Positions 12,401-27,400 of a DNA stretch of 64,000 bases are shown piece after piece. The stretch is from Clusia tigrina. Taxonomy: Eukaryota; Arthropoda; Insecta; Diptera; Clusiidae. A model generated the notes under the pieces. It saw only the letters and a program-made list of their open reading frames with translations, was not told the DNA's origin and made no database searches. The stretch is from the NCBI GenBank assembly GCA_920105625.2, contig OV050031.1, positions 4,133,501 through 4,197,500 of the forward strand, read 5' to 3'. The position numbers were made by a program, and so were the translations under genes. Numbering within the stretch: position 1 is the first letter of the stretch; the number at the start of each line of letters is the position of its first letter.

Positions 12401-15400
12401 TACACAGTAGCAAACTCATTTAAAGAGAAACATGAAAACCAGTCAGTCATACATACAAGTACACATGAAATTTTCCTCCCTCAAACATAAAGATAAACAA
12501 TCAAACAGCAAACACAGCGAATCCGCATACCCACATGAGCTAAAAGATAAGCAGCATAGAGTAAGGGAAGAGCGCAAAATGCCAGAAAACACTCCTTCAT
12601 TTGGACAGACAATCAGGAGGATGGGGTAAAACACACGCTATTGTGAGTACAACCTGTTAAAGTTCTGCTTAAATGGGGGGAATGGCAGCAGCTACGCTCT
12701 TTGTAGTTTTTGTTGTTGTTCACAATTGTTCAAAGTAGGCTCCCTCGTAAGATACGCGCAGGGAAGTTGGGACATTATGCGCGACAGAACGTAGCTCGTC
12801 ATGCGATGTGTGCCAATTAATATAAATTTGAAATTCAGAAGTCACATCATAGATTTAAAAATAAAAGAAATGACAACACACAACAGGAAAAAGAAACTAA
12901 GCAAGGGAATTGCAAGGGGGACGAATTGAGTTGTTTTTATAAATAAGACGCACACCGCAGTATTCATGAGTGGTGGATTAGTATCGCATCATGCAAGCAG
13001 GCAGCGTAGGGATAAAGGCAGGCAGGCAGACAAGCAAAAGATAACAAATGTGAGTGAGTGTGCGAGAGAGAGTGAGAGAGAGAATTTGTGGCAATGTCAC
13101 ATTTGAATTTTAATGCGGCCTTTAATGCAGTTCCAAGGAAAGATTATGCAAGGGACTATTTTATAAAAGAGGACAAATGAAAATTATGTATGTATGTGGT
13201 ATATCATGCTATCGATGTTTGTTAAGGTGCGTTAAATATTCTTGACTAAACATAAATAAATAAATACAAATTATATGGGAATTCCTAAAATGTGGATGCA
13301 TATTGCTAGTGTTATCAAGTTCTTCCTATCTGGCTAAAGTCATTAGCGTTAGGTCAGTAGTAAAAGTGAAAGTAAAGTTTCATTTGCTATAGGTCATTAG
13401 TGAAAAATGGGATATTAACGACGACACATCATCAGTGGTGATGATTATTTTGCACTAATGCATTTAGATCTGGTCTCTAGAATGGTGATCACTCTCAAGT
13501 GGCCATCAGTCTCAGGTTTCTCAGTTGTTAGTTGGAAACCCGCACAGCACATGGTCGAGAACGCTTCTACCTAAATCTTCGTCTTTCCGAGTCGAGGTCG
13601 TTAGTTCCTAGTACTCATTCTACCTAAATCTTCGTCTTTCCGAGTCGAGGTCGTTAGTTGCTAGTACTCATTCTACCTAAATCATCCTTTCGAGTCGAAG
13701 TCGTTAGTTTTGCTAGTACTCATTCACCCAAACCCTTTCTTGCACACATTCATTATGGTATGGGGAATAGTAAATAAAGAAATATATAATTAAGAACGTT
13801 TTTTTATGTACTTTGTAAGGGGAAAATAAAAATATTCATATAAGACTATGAGTGTGACAAATTCAAGGCGAAAATGTAAGGGAAAAGAAAAATATTCATG
13901 TAAGATTTGGTTTATGACAAATTCATGGGGGAAGAATTTAAGGGATAAGTAAAAATAATCATATAAGATTATGATAATGACAAATTCGTGGACTCTGGTA
14001 TGATTTTGTAATACCTTAATGCAAGGTCGGTTGTTCTATCACGATTTACCAAACATCAAATAAACTAAAAAGAGTTTGAGTGCATGGAGTAACAAGCGAT
14101 GTATCGATTTTGAATTCCCGGAGTAGCAAGGGATGCATCGATTTTGAATTCACGGACTATTTCACTATATTTCCGTTTTCGCTGGAAACCATCTGCAGGG
14201 TCCACGAATTAGAACAGTTTTAATTTATTATAATTTGCATAATTTCCTATACAAGGTGAAATAAAATCAATGTATTCAATTTCTTTATGAAAGTTGTTGG
14301 ATTATAGTTCTTTCCTGGCTGTAGTTTTCATCACTTTAACAACAAATCTTCGTTTAACTAAACTATCCTTTTATATAAGATCGATTATATAATTTTTAAT
14401 TCTTTATAGTTTACAAGTGTGTGCATGAAATAGTCCCTTCTCCCCAATGCAACGTATTTCCAATCGCACCCAACACACACACACACACACACACACATAC
14501 AAGCAAACAATCACACTGCTGCTGCGTCGCATTTGCAGTGGAAGAATTTGTTCATTGTATCGTGACGAAAGAATGTGCCTAATAAAAATGCAAATAAGGA
14601 AAGAAGAAGTGTCTCTCTCCCTGTTTCAAGTTCAAAAGTCGCTGCCGGTTGTCATGGAAAGGTCGCCTGCACACCATTTGCACTCATTCACCGTGCGGCC
14701 TTCAATGAGTGCGCAGCACCTTTGAGCAGAAACAGGCGTGCAGGAATGTGGGATATTATGGATAATTTGAAACGGAACAGGCACAGTAGGGGCGGTTTGT
14801 GTGCAAGAAAGCCTACTCAGAAGGGAGGCCCGTTCCCCAGTCGCCCACAAACAAACGAAAGCCACCACAGCAATTAAATAGCAATGAACTAATGCAGTGG
14901 AGCCGATTAAATGTTCGATAGGAATTGTTGAGTGGGTGTGTGTGTGTTTGGGTTATAATTTAGAACATGGCATACAACATGGAAAGAACATTTAGACAGC
15001 AAATGAACAATAAATTTGGAATACGAGTAGCCAAGAACATTGTGCCAAAAATGGAACTGAATTAAGTGGTCATAAATTGAGTTCACAACAAAACCAGCGT
15101 CTGTCACCATGGCGAATGGCCTTGTGTCGTTTTGGAAGTACGCTGAAAGTATTTATGCAAAGACGCCTAGTGAGTCCCTCAATATCCCTGCTTTACCACG
15201 TCCATCTACCATTACAATCCCCAATGAGCTTAGTGTGAAATATGGAAAAATTATGAAAAAATTTATGAAAATTACTTTAAAATATGACTTACAATTGGCG
15301 CCGCTTTCAAATTCAGGATCGGAAGAGTGGAGCCCGTTGTCGTTTCCATCAAAAGGATTGGACGGCAGTGAAGGCGTAGCGAATATGTCCATTTCACGCT

Positions 15401-18400
15401 TCTCCACAAAAATGTCCTTCTCATCTTTAGTGTTGCTCTTGGTTTGCTCCTTCTCCGATAAAATGTCGACTACAGCGGGACTGGCGAAGGGATCAACTGT
15501 GACTCCATGTATTGGAGGACGTCGTTGCAATGCTGGCAAAGGCGGTGAAAGGTTTATAACCATGGATGTTATTGGCTTATTGGGACTTTTAGTTGATATT
15601 GGTGAGGATTTTGGACCGGGTGAAGAAGACAGTGGGAGCGTGTCATCAATATCCATGGGCTCGTAATTATCTTCGACTACATTAGATTCTTCAGTAGACT
15701 CCTTTGGTTTTGTTGGGAATACGTTAAAGGTGCGACGGTTGTGCTCATCCGCTGCGATATCAGCTTTGGGCGGAGTGTGTGATACCTGAAAGGTGCGACG
15801 TTTCTGCTCATCCCCCCCTGCGATGTCAGCTTTGGGCGGAGTCTGTGATACCTGAAAGGTGCGACGCTTGTGCTCATCCGCTGCGATATCAGCTTTGGGC
15901 GGAGTGTGTGATACCTGAAAGGTGCGACGTTTCTGCTCATCCCCCCCTGCGATGTCAGCTTTGGGCGGAGTGTGTGATACTTGAAAGGTGCGACGTTTCT
16001 GCTCATCCCCCCCTGCGATGTCAGCTTTAGGCGGAGTGTGTGATACCTGAAAGTTGCGACGCTTCTGCTCATCAGCTGGGAGGTCAGCTTTGGGCGGAGT
16101 GTGAGATACATGAAAAGTGCGCCGCTTGTTATTATCGCCAGCCGCCTCATCAACGACGGGAAAGTTACTAATGGGCGATTGAGGACTCTGGCCGTCAAAT
16201 GTGTTGTTGAAAATGATGGTAGTGTTGTTCACTACGGCGACCGGAGAAGTTTGTTCCGGTTTAGCTGAGCTCTTGTTAACAGTTTCGTTTAAACTAGTTT
16301 TCAAATTGACCTTTGGTGACTTTGGCGGACTTGGCGGTATGATATTCGGTTGGAGCGTAAACTGAGAAAATCTGCTGTTGTCTATTTTATGCGAGGGAGG
16401 AGAATTCTTGCGTTGAGCATAGTCCGATTTCTCCAGAAAGGGTGTTTCCTTCTTCTCCTTGATTCCTGTAGGAGAGCATGGGAAAGATTTCGCTGCTGCA
16501 GTATTTTGTTTTATGGGAAAATTTGGAGAAAGTGAAGCAGAACTTTTAACGCTGCCGTGAGAGGAATTCATACTCATTGTGGTGGTATCAAGTTTCGACT
16601 CTGCATTGGGTACGGACTTTCCGGATACGGGTGTGGTCTGCAATTTATCGTTGCCGGAGTCCACTTTAGTCTCCTGTATAATGCTGCTGTGATTGAGCGT
16701 CGATTCATCAGTTGTATTTGGAGATTTGTCGGCTCTTGTTAGTTGCCCCTCCAGCAATCGAGTTGCCGCCTGTTCTGCTTCATTTGCAGAACTTTTCTCA
16801 TCAACTACCAAAATGGAAGGCTTTTCTGATGCTTCTTCAACAGGCAATGATTTATTCTTCTCAGGAGTTAAAGTTTCCACAGAAGCCTTCATATCATTCT
16901 GTTGTAATTTGTAATCAGCTTCCAATGTTTGGTTTGTAGCGTACTCCAACGTTAAATTCATGTCCACGTCCATTGGTTCATCTTCGCCGATGAGCGTTGA
17001 AGACTGTTTCTGTTGCTGCTGTTGAAACTCTTCCAACAACGACAGTTTTCCTTTTAATGTTGATGCCATTGGTAAAAAGTTGCGCAAACTTTCATCATCC
17101 AACATGTCCGGAATATTTTCCATGGTTGTATTAAGTGGATCCTCCTCCTCTAGCCCGAAAAAATTTGTGGTTGTTACATTGTTGGAGTTCACAGCGCTAC
17201 AGAATATTTCCGTCTCCGATTTTTCAGCTGTCTCATCGTTAATCAAATCATTCATTGGATTCATGATATCATGGTACGATTGACACTCAGCGAACTGCTC
17301 ATTGTCGGATGAGACTGGAGTATCGAAATCGGTGTTGACGAGCAAATGAGTTTTATCGACGACGCCATCTGTATATAAAATAAATTACAAATTAGTAAAT
17401 TTTATAAAAACATGTTTCAATTATAGCATATATTTGTAGATATCGAATAAGTAACTGCAATACGGCTTGTTGAAGATAGAGAATTGAACGGAAATTGTAG
17501 TCAGCTGGACCAGCATAGATATGATTTTCACAAATGCGATCCTTGGGAATAAATTGCTATAAGAGTTTGTGTGGCATCAGAGGCTAGAAGCTTAGTTTGC
17601 TGGCCCATAATCAATACTGTTAGAAGACGCTTTTACTGTTGGCCACTGTATAATTTGTTTTATGTACGTTAATGAGGTATGTGCTCGTTGGGAGATACTC
17701 AAAGTCCTTTCGTAATGCTTCTCTCAGACACTTCTGTTCTTTCTTGTTGCTTTTATGTCATATTTTATATGATTTTGAAAATTGCCACCTCCCAACTACA
17801 AATTGTATTGGGAAAATCCCCAAGATGAATACAGAAAAAGTGAGAATTCTGAAGGGTTCCACTATAGTTACAATATTCCACCTTTCTAGCCTTGTATTGC
17901 ATTTTCTAGTTACAAATCATAAGTTAGATGTACCTTTCTGAGTGTTCTTTCTGGACTTTGTGGCTTCCAGAGTTGATACAAGTCCTTCTTCAAATGTCAA
18001 CTTTAGTTGCTCTGTAAAATGAGGAGGATAAATATTTAGAAATGCAAATTATGAGAGCAACTAGATTTATAATGCTTAATATTATTAGCAAATGAGTATA
18101 AAAAGTGATTTACATGTTTGTATATATTTCATTTAAGAATTTATGGGGGTCAGTCTTTTACTTTGAGTCTGTCACACTTTCCCAACATCAGAACTTAATC
18201 AGCCAATTGCAGGGAATAATAGTGTCGTAAAAACATAAATTTATACAAGTTCTGACACTCAAAATTTGGTATCTCTTAAAGCAATTATATGGCAATTATT
18301 CCATATTCTTCTATTCTATATTTGGATTATTAACTAAGTCAAATTAAGTAATAAAATTATGTATGCGTTAAGGACATACATAATTCTGTAAACCGACACG

Positions 18401-21400
18401 AGAGCGCCTTTTGACAGTTACTAAAATGATGCACCCTAAAAGTAGACTTCTTTTTTGTGATACACGATTAAACAAAATCTTGACTGCTTATCCACATACA
18501 TCAAACGATATAACCACATCCATAAAGTACTGCCTACTTTTCGGGTGAACTATTATCGTGTTTCACACTTGACGCCTACGTTGTTATATTGGATAATGGT
18601 ATACATATCAACTAAGATGAATACATTGAACATGTACTTTCTAAGTTAAATATATTGGTTATTCCAAATAAGTATCGAAAAGACATGAATAAGTTCAAAG
18701 CCTTCTTGGTACATTTTTGCGTGATCTGAAATAGTCCTTTCTTTCACACATAATTTATATTTTTTGGGACTCGTACAAAAATAAATTGTATTATATTTTC
18801 AGGTGAATGTATTTACTGCATATTTAATATATTATTTATTTTTATTATTATTATTATATCTTACACGATAATTAATTATGAGTGCAAGGTGTTGGGGGAA
18901 TGAGTACTAGCTACAGAGGCTTTCGACTCGAAGAGAAAAGGATTTTATAGAAAGAAGCATTTTGGAGACCAAGCCCGTGGCAGGATTTGAAAATGCGACC
19001 CTCGGGGTGTGAGTCTAGCATGCTTACCACTAGACCACAGAGGGTGGCTATATCTAAGATATAATTTGAAACAGTGGACGAAAGAGGCCTTCAAATTTTT
19101 AACCTCCAGGTTAAGTTAGGTTTAAGCGGCTGTCTAAGGCACATATAATCGGCCAGAAGACACACGTCGTGTGGAGGCCTATTATAATACCACAAGTTAG
19201 GGGATATATATGTATACTTTTCGAGAATGTGCGTGGAACCTTACTTAAAACATTTTGAAAGACAGACGAATCTCACAAGGTATTTTACATTGATTGATTT
19301 GAGATCGTTCAGGTCATTGAACAGAGAGCACTCTATGATTTTTCACCTTCGCTTGGAGAGGGCCGGATATAGAAAGAGTAGATGTACTACTGTATCTTGC
19401 TTATTCTCATCTTGACAGCTGTGACATGAGTCCCGCACTTCCAGCTCTAAGCAGGTGCATTGTGGACCAAACAGACAGTCTCCTGTCAATACTGCTACAA
19501 CTTATTTAATATGTTGCCCACTTAAGGAGATTAGTTCTTTAGTGTGTCTGAGATCAAAAGAAGGCCAGAACTGTCTAGTCGCAGTGTTTCCCTCCCGTCA
19601 TCCGTCGTTGGCCCTTCTCGAGCACGCTAGCAGTAAAGTAGTGTTTATAAGTAGCTACAGGTATTCCCACTATGTGGGCGCAACTTCGGTTTGTTGGTGT
19701 TGCACCACGTCTTGTGAGGTCAGAAGCAACACAGTTGCCTCTTTTGTCACAATAACCTGGGATTAAGGAGATGTGGTGTACGTTGAGCAAAAAGAGGCAC
19801 AGGGAGACTACCTTCGAGGGGGATTACCACGTCCTGCGAGGTCATCAGCGACACAGTTGCCTCTTTTGCCAAAATGACCTGAGATTTACGGAGATGTGGT
19901 GTGCGTTGAGCAAAAAGAGAGACAGCGAGACCACCTTCGAGGGGGATGCCTAGTTTGAGTTTGTTAGTGTTGCACCACGTCTTGCGAGGTCATCAGCAAC
20001 ACAGTTGCCTCTTTTGTCACAATGACCTGGCACCCTTTTTAGGGACATCTGCTGTAAGTGCGATGAGCTCGTTGTGCAGAGAGTGCGATATGGAGACTAC
20101 CTCCGAGGAGGTGGATGCCTAGTTTGAGTTTGTTAGGGTTGTGCCACGCCTTGCAAGTTAATTAGCAACACAGTTGCCTCCAACTGCCTAAAAATGTTAA
20201 TATGAACAGTTCCGAGGCACTGGAGCACTATAACTTCTCCTATATTTAGAGCAAATACGCTGTACCCCACTCTCACATTCTTGTACTGACCTTCAAGATC
20301 TGGATGCAAGCCGGCTGGGAAATCTTGTAATTCAGATTCATCGAATTGCGTTAATCCTGCAAGAAAAGTAACTTATTAACCGCAAAGAAATCAAAAGAAT
20401 TGCTAATACTGCGCTTACCCACAAAGTTATTGTATGCTTGATGACGGGCGTCTGCATCGTGGCTCAAGTCGTCCTCCAAGTGGACATCCTCGAAGATACC
20501 CGCCTCCAAGTCCGGATCAATGTGAAACTGATTCATGGTGGAGTTTCTCTCGAAAACAGCTGAGCCAGCAGCTGAGACTGCCACTGGCGAAACAATTGGC
20601 GTCTTTGCCGGCGTAGGTGTCGGTGTTGTGAGTTTCGTGGCCACAGATTTTGTGGGCAAACGTGGACTGAGCTGTGGCATGAAGAAATAAATAAATGAGT
20701 TTATTATAAATTAACTTGGAACAGTTAAAAATTTGTTGAATTTAATGCAATTAGTAAATTAAGTCAACGTCATGTTGGAGGCTTGCGTGATGAAAGCGGC
20801 GCAAAATTTCAATTTGCCGTAGACAAGTGCAGTGAGGCGGTGCCGGGCCGGGGAGGGGCGACTCATTGCATTCAAAGCCAATGCCTACGAGCGTAGTCCG
20901 ACAGACAAGAAAAGTCAAAACACCAACAGCCCCAGCGGCAGGTGCAGGCGGCACACCAGAGCGTCCACAGGAGGAGAAGCGTGCAGCGGCAGCATAAGTG
21001 AATCGAGTGAAAAATGTTGCACGAACTGCATGTGGCGCGCATATTTTAAGTCGCTAATAACGTTGTTTTTATTAAATTTTGAGATTTCACATTTTCTGAA
21101 ATGTCATGTTCGGTGATTTTGGCACAGGAATCGGATCGCCAGCGCCCGCTCGGGCGCAGTTGTCTCTGCCGTGCGGAGCAATTAATTCGCTGGCAGGCGC
21201 GGGGCTCATTTGCGGTGAGAAGCAAATTTTCTAGCGCGGCGCATGTCGTTTTTCTTCTTCGTTTAGTTGTTGATTTCGAGTTGGGCCCGTGTGCCTGTGA
21301 CTGCGCGGCGCTGGTGCTGGCATGGGAAAATGCACACAACCAAATTCAATTAAAAATTGCCACAAGGTTAAAGTCAGGCACCGACAGACGACACTGCACT

Positions 21401-24400
21401 GGCCGCAATTGGATGCGCGCAATGCGGCGAGAAAGGAGAACGGACAACATAAGGGAAGTGCAATTCAGGGCACACACACATCGCGAGTCTATTTAAGACG
21501 GGAGGAGACACTAATTGGTCGATTACCTGACCATAGTAAACATCTATCATAGGATAATGGATGAGTTGATCGGTGTCACAGTTCTGTAAAGTGGAGTTCC
21601 AATAATTCTGAGCTCTTACATTTTAATTATTGAAGTAAGACACCAATTTTCTGTACCTTCGCCAACATCTCAAATAGTTTAAAATATGTAGAAAAATTGT
21701 ACTGAGAATGTCCTCAGATATATAATGGAAATATACTTAAAACGCTTCTGATGGTTGAGCGAATTATTGACGTGGAGACTGACTCTCAACCAGACTTTCT
21801 ACTTTCAGAGCAGTTGAAGGGATTGCACTTAGGTAGGTAGGTAGGTAGTTAGGAGTGGCCGCCTAGTTTGCCAAAAGCACACTTGAGCACATATAATGGC
21901 CCATTGGGATACCACGGTGTGACGCCGTTCAAGCACTGACTAAAAAGTTCCCTTATTTGGGATGGTGATAGTCAGCGCAAGGACAGCGCCGGTTTGCACT
22001 GAAATTTTGCAACTATTATGTACACAATCAGAGAGCATCAATTTCGTCCTTTTTTTACACCGACTTTTCAAATGGATCAAAAGATATAGTCAAAGAGAAA
22101 GTCTCCATTTAAATATAACAAACAAGACCCCTGAAACGCTTCTCCTGGTGGATTCACAAAGTCGTGGACATGGGGGAAAAGGGATATATCTGAACTTTCA
22201 ATCAGACTTGCTACAGTTGCATCTGTGCAACTTGATCGCGTACCACTGTCGACAACTGTATCGGTTTTGACCGGCCACTGCATAATGGGACAGCTCAAGT
22301 GTGCTTGTGGCAAACTAGGCTACCTACAGTTGCAGAGCAGGTGAGCACACATTTAGTCCTATTTTGACATCGACTTTGGATCAAAAGATACATTCAAAGA
22401 GAAAATATTCGTATAAATATAACGCACGATACACTTTAAAGGAGTATCGTAGTGGATGAAGGGTCCAGTCGGTGTATAATGAGTGTCCTGGATCTTTATT
22501 TAAACTTTCAAACTCCGGTCTAACTTGGAAACAAAACTTGGCATGTTCCACATGCAAGGAATCAGACCACATACGGCAATACCATTTACTTCTGAGTTAC
22601 TTAAACCAATCTAAATTTGCACCGACGTTTCCAACTGATCGAAAGTTATAGCAAAAAATGCACTAAAAACGCGCTTCTTGAGAAGAACTGAAATAAATAA
22701 GAACAGGAAGATAAGTCATAAAAGGAAAGCTAATAAACAACTAGTCATAAACAGTGGATCTCATAAGCAACAAGTCATAAACAGCGCTTCATACACAACG
22801 AGTCATAAATTTAATTCGCTTATTATCAGATTATAATGAAATATGTGGAATGACCTTGAGTAGAGCTGAGATAAATAAAAACAAGATGCATCTTGACTGG
22901 ACAGACGAGATGAATGGTAGGAAGTAACATTTGGTTGGTTGGTTGGTTTCAGTGGCTGATCCAAGTCAGTCCTCACATGGATCACAATTATCGCCTTAGC
23001 GACGTTTTGATACCACAACCTCTCCTAACGCCGGAGAAAACGATGGATTGTTCACTAAATCCACTTTGCGGAGTTTAGGTATCTTAAAAGATCTTTCGGT
23101 TTTACACCCGAGAGATCGGATAAACTCGCTAGGAAATAGTTTCCTAGTGTTCTATTTCTTGCGGCCGCCAGAGCCGGGCATTCGCAAAGAAATTGGATTA
23201 AGGTTTCCTTCTCTTCTGAGTTTCCACAAATTCTACAATGGGTATTGTAAGGTCTCTGCAATATCTCTGCATGAGCACCCACGGTCCAGTGACCTGTAAA
23301 GGCCGCCGTGAGGCGGCTGGTATCCCTGCGGTCCCTGTTTATGAGATCCCTAGATCTCGCTGTGTTAAAGACTGGCCAGGTCGCCCGGGATGTATTACAT
23401 GTTGTAAGTGTCCTCCATATATTGCCTGCTAAGGTAGTAACAGTAAAAGTTATTAAATTATTTTAACGATTTCTTGAATTGCTTTTAAATTAAAACTCCT
23501 TTAAACGAAGTTATCAAACAATGATTTGAATTAGTTTACACAATCCAGTGATGGAACTATTAGGAAAACTTATGTGCTTAGCATTACATACATATGGAAG
23601 CTATATTCCCGTCCTAGATGAACACGTGAATATATTTGGCAACAGAAATTTGTAGGAAATTTCGACTTAAACCCGATTAAATTTAACGACTCGATTACAA
23701 TGTTTCCCACAAAACAAAATCGGACTAAACAAAGACCGATTTCAATATATTTTTTATATTCTATCTATTCATCTGTGTAGAACAATTTTGTTTATAAACG
23801 AATTCATTGCAAATCCATGAAGAAATAGATAAATGTGAAATTAAATGATTTATGCTGGCAGGACCCCACTGAGACACCAATTATACCAATTGTTAATGAA
23901 GCCAAAGTATTTATTAATCCACCGGATCCTGTTTCTTTCCGATGTAGAAGAACACTATTCGGTCAGTTGGAATGCGAGATATTTCTACGAATTTTTACTC
24001 AAATTATACAGGATAAAGGACAAACTAAACAGTACCTTTTAAAAATAGGTATTTCTAGTGAGGGGATCCGTCCTACTGGCAATTTGAATGTCAACCACTT
24101 CCCGGATACGCCTGAATTGGCACCTTCCGACTCTTACGTCTCCGGAAAAATGCATTTGCCGATGTTTTGTAGACGTAGAACCCATTCAAAAGGCTTGTAC
24201 CGTCATCCTGAAAGACATCCCGGCCGACGATATAAAATACTCATTCGACTTGCATTTAGACCGTGCAAAACGCTGCACCGAATCGGAAGGAAACTATTTT
24301 GAACAAAATAAATCGGTTTTGCCAAAAAAGCTTTTTGTTGTACTTATTTTTAAAAAGTCCTGTTTACTTTGGAATGAATCTTGTACAAATTACGACATGA

Positions 24401-27400
24401 TTCTCTTTTTTAACAAAAATTCAAGGTTTTTTGAAACCAGATAAGGATCAATGCAAACGTATAAGGACCGATGAAACAAAAGAAGGACCAATGCAATCGA
24501 ATAAATAAGGAGCGATCCAACCAAATATCGACCGATCCAAGAAAATAAGGACCGATGCAACTGAATATGGACCGATGTAAACGAATAAGGACCGATGAAA
24601 CAAAAGGACCGATGAATCCAAAGGACCGATGCAAGCGAATAAATAAGGGCCGATCCAAGAAAATAAGGACCGAAGCAACTGAATATGGACCGAAGCAACT
24701 GAATATGGAACGACTCAGCACCGATGTAAACAACTCAGCACCGTTGCAACCGAAAAACGAGCGATTTAACCAAATGAGGACCGATCCAACCGAATAACGA
24801 CCGATCCTACCGAATAAGGACCGATGAAATCGAGTGAGGATCGTTACAACTGAATAAGGAATTATGCAAATGAATAAGGACCGATGCATCGAGTAAGGAT
24901 CGATGACACCCACTAATGGCCAATATAATTTTGGTAAAGAACCGAAGACAATCACCAAATAAAAACCTCATTAGACTGAAATCGAAACCATCTTAGGCCC
25001 TGAGTATCTTTTGATAGGATACCAGTATCCTTGTCCATTGTAGCCGACTAAGGCCCAATACAGTTTTGGTAAAGAACCGAAGACAAACACGAAATAAAAA
25101 CCTCATTAGACTGAAATCGACACAATCTTAGGCCCCGAGTATCTTTTGATAGGATACCAGTATCCTTGTCCATTGTAGCCAAATTTATAGAGTTCTGAAG
25201 AGAACCATTTCCAACGTATACGAATTGGATAGAACTCAGACAGCTTTTCCTCCCCTTCTAATGCTTATATTTACGCAACCAGATTGATTCCTAATTGAAT
25301 CTAATGCCAGCCAACCCGAGGGAATATTCATGATAGGGCTTCAGTCCCAGTGCTAGGGAAAATTCGTAATAGACCCCCCAACCCTCTTCAGACCGAGGGA
25401 GTATTCATGATAGAACCACAGCCCCTCATAAGGGCATATTTAATTAATGATTCCATGAGTCATGTTGAAATGGTCTTAATTCTTTGTAGTCCAATAAGGT
25501 GCGTCGACACTTTCGCTGAGCTGTTGTGCAATTGAAGGTACCCAGCCCAAAATAGCAACAAAATTGTTTATATATTCTGTAAATGCGCGTCGAAAATAAT
25601 CTAAAAAACAACAAATAGTGCAAAACAATGAATGCGGAGACCACATTAAATTGTAGCCATCAAATGTGTGAATGAATGAATAATGTACAAAGTTCCACGC
25701 CACGAAACCGCGACGTAGAAGAGAATGAATTAATAAATTAAAATACCACACAATCTCTCTGAAGGCCAAAGGACAACAATTGTTCGGAACAAAATGCAAT
25801 GCAAACATACCTCAGCTGGGGTGGAGCGATAGGTGCTTGAATTAGAGTTAGAATTTGTATTTGAATCGGTGTCCTCGAGTGTGGCCTTGTTGAGGGTGTC
25901 GTTGATCTGTATGAGCAACTCCTCAATGGTGTCGGAGGTGGCGCTGCTGCTGCTGCTGAAATCGCTTCTAAACTGAATCGGCGATATTGGACGCATGACG
26001 GCGTAATCCAATCTCCGGCCATCACTGCCACCACCACCACTACCCACAAGACTACCATTGGACAAGCGTGACTCTGGTGTGGTCATATTCGCATTGATGG
26101 AGGTGTTCATGGCTGTGGCGATCAGACTATTGCTGAGCGGCGATCCCGGCAGACTCTTGCTCAACGGCGATCCAGAGTTGTTGTTGTTAGACGTTTGCGA
26201 TTTGTCCGACGACGACGTGGAATCGTTTAAGGTCAAGCTAATCGGGCGCTTGAGGATGTTCGAAATGAAATCCATGGCGTAATGAAAATCACAAATTAAA
26301 TTGAATTTATTCGAATGTTTGGGGCTCTGCAGGCAGCGTACTTTATTCTATAGAACACGCACGATTAGCTTTGCGTCTGGTATCGGCGGCGTGGTGATTG
26401 GCGATGTGTTTGGTGCGGCTCCACTCGACTAGAACAATGAACGTGTGTGTGTGCGCTCTTCGCAAAAATCGAGACAATTTTCAATGGCGTAATACTCAGC
26501 GGCCGCCTGTGGATTTGATGCGCCCAATTAACAGACCGTTCTAGTCTAGTACGCTCGATGGCCTGCGGCTGGCGACGAATCTTTTCAGTTGATTCCAAAA
26601 TTTTCACACAATTTCAAACGATTGTACTTCTTCTATTATGAATTTTTTCCAACTCAAGAATTTTGTATAATTTTGTATAGGAAAATAATTTTTTTTTTTT
26701 TTTGCTTTTTCCGAATTCCAACTTCAAAATTAACATTTATACCAAGGCACACGAACACTTTTTTGCTACATATATTTGAAAACAAATAACTCAATGCCGA
26801 TACGAATTTGATTGCGCGGCGTTTTTCAGCGATTGCTCAGCTCCACTCGCGCACCGTGCTCGAATGGTTCGAATCAATTTAGAAAATGTTTTATTTTTCA
26901 ATTTTCTCACAATCAAATCAGTCCGTCCGTCCGTCCGTCGGCCGTCTAGCGACGTGCGATCTCTTTGCGCTGCTCTTGCTCTTGACGCTGGCTGCCCGCC
27001 TGCTCTTATTTGATATGTTTGCCCCAACAATGCGCCGTTATTTCACACCGTGACGATGCTGCTGCCATTCTTGTTGTTGTTGTTTGTGATTGTGGCGGTG
27101 AGAGCAACGTTTGAAAATTGAGCGAAATTGTGCAAAAATCGCAGTTGTACGAGCTTTCGCAAAGTATTCGGGTTAAATGAGTACAAGTACTGCAGATGTC
27201 TTCGAGGGGAATTTCGATTTTATATGTGGGATAACAGAGGGAGTATTCGGGTTAAATGAGTATCAGGTGGAATTTGAATACGTTTCTGCAGCTGTGAGGA
27301 GAATTTGGATTTTATACGCGATAACAGAGGATCGGTTCGGGTTAAATGAGTACCAGGTATGATTTGAATACGTTCCAGCAGCTGTCTTAGGGCAATTCCG

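Noticed and set aside
15109..17283. Several open frames of 60-185 codons on the plus strand and a 173-codon alternative minus frame over the giant tacc exon
   Set aside because: They are shadows of the real exon; the repeat units are multiples of three, so non-coding frames also stay open.
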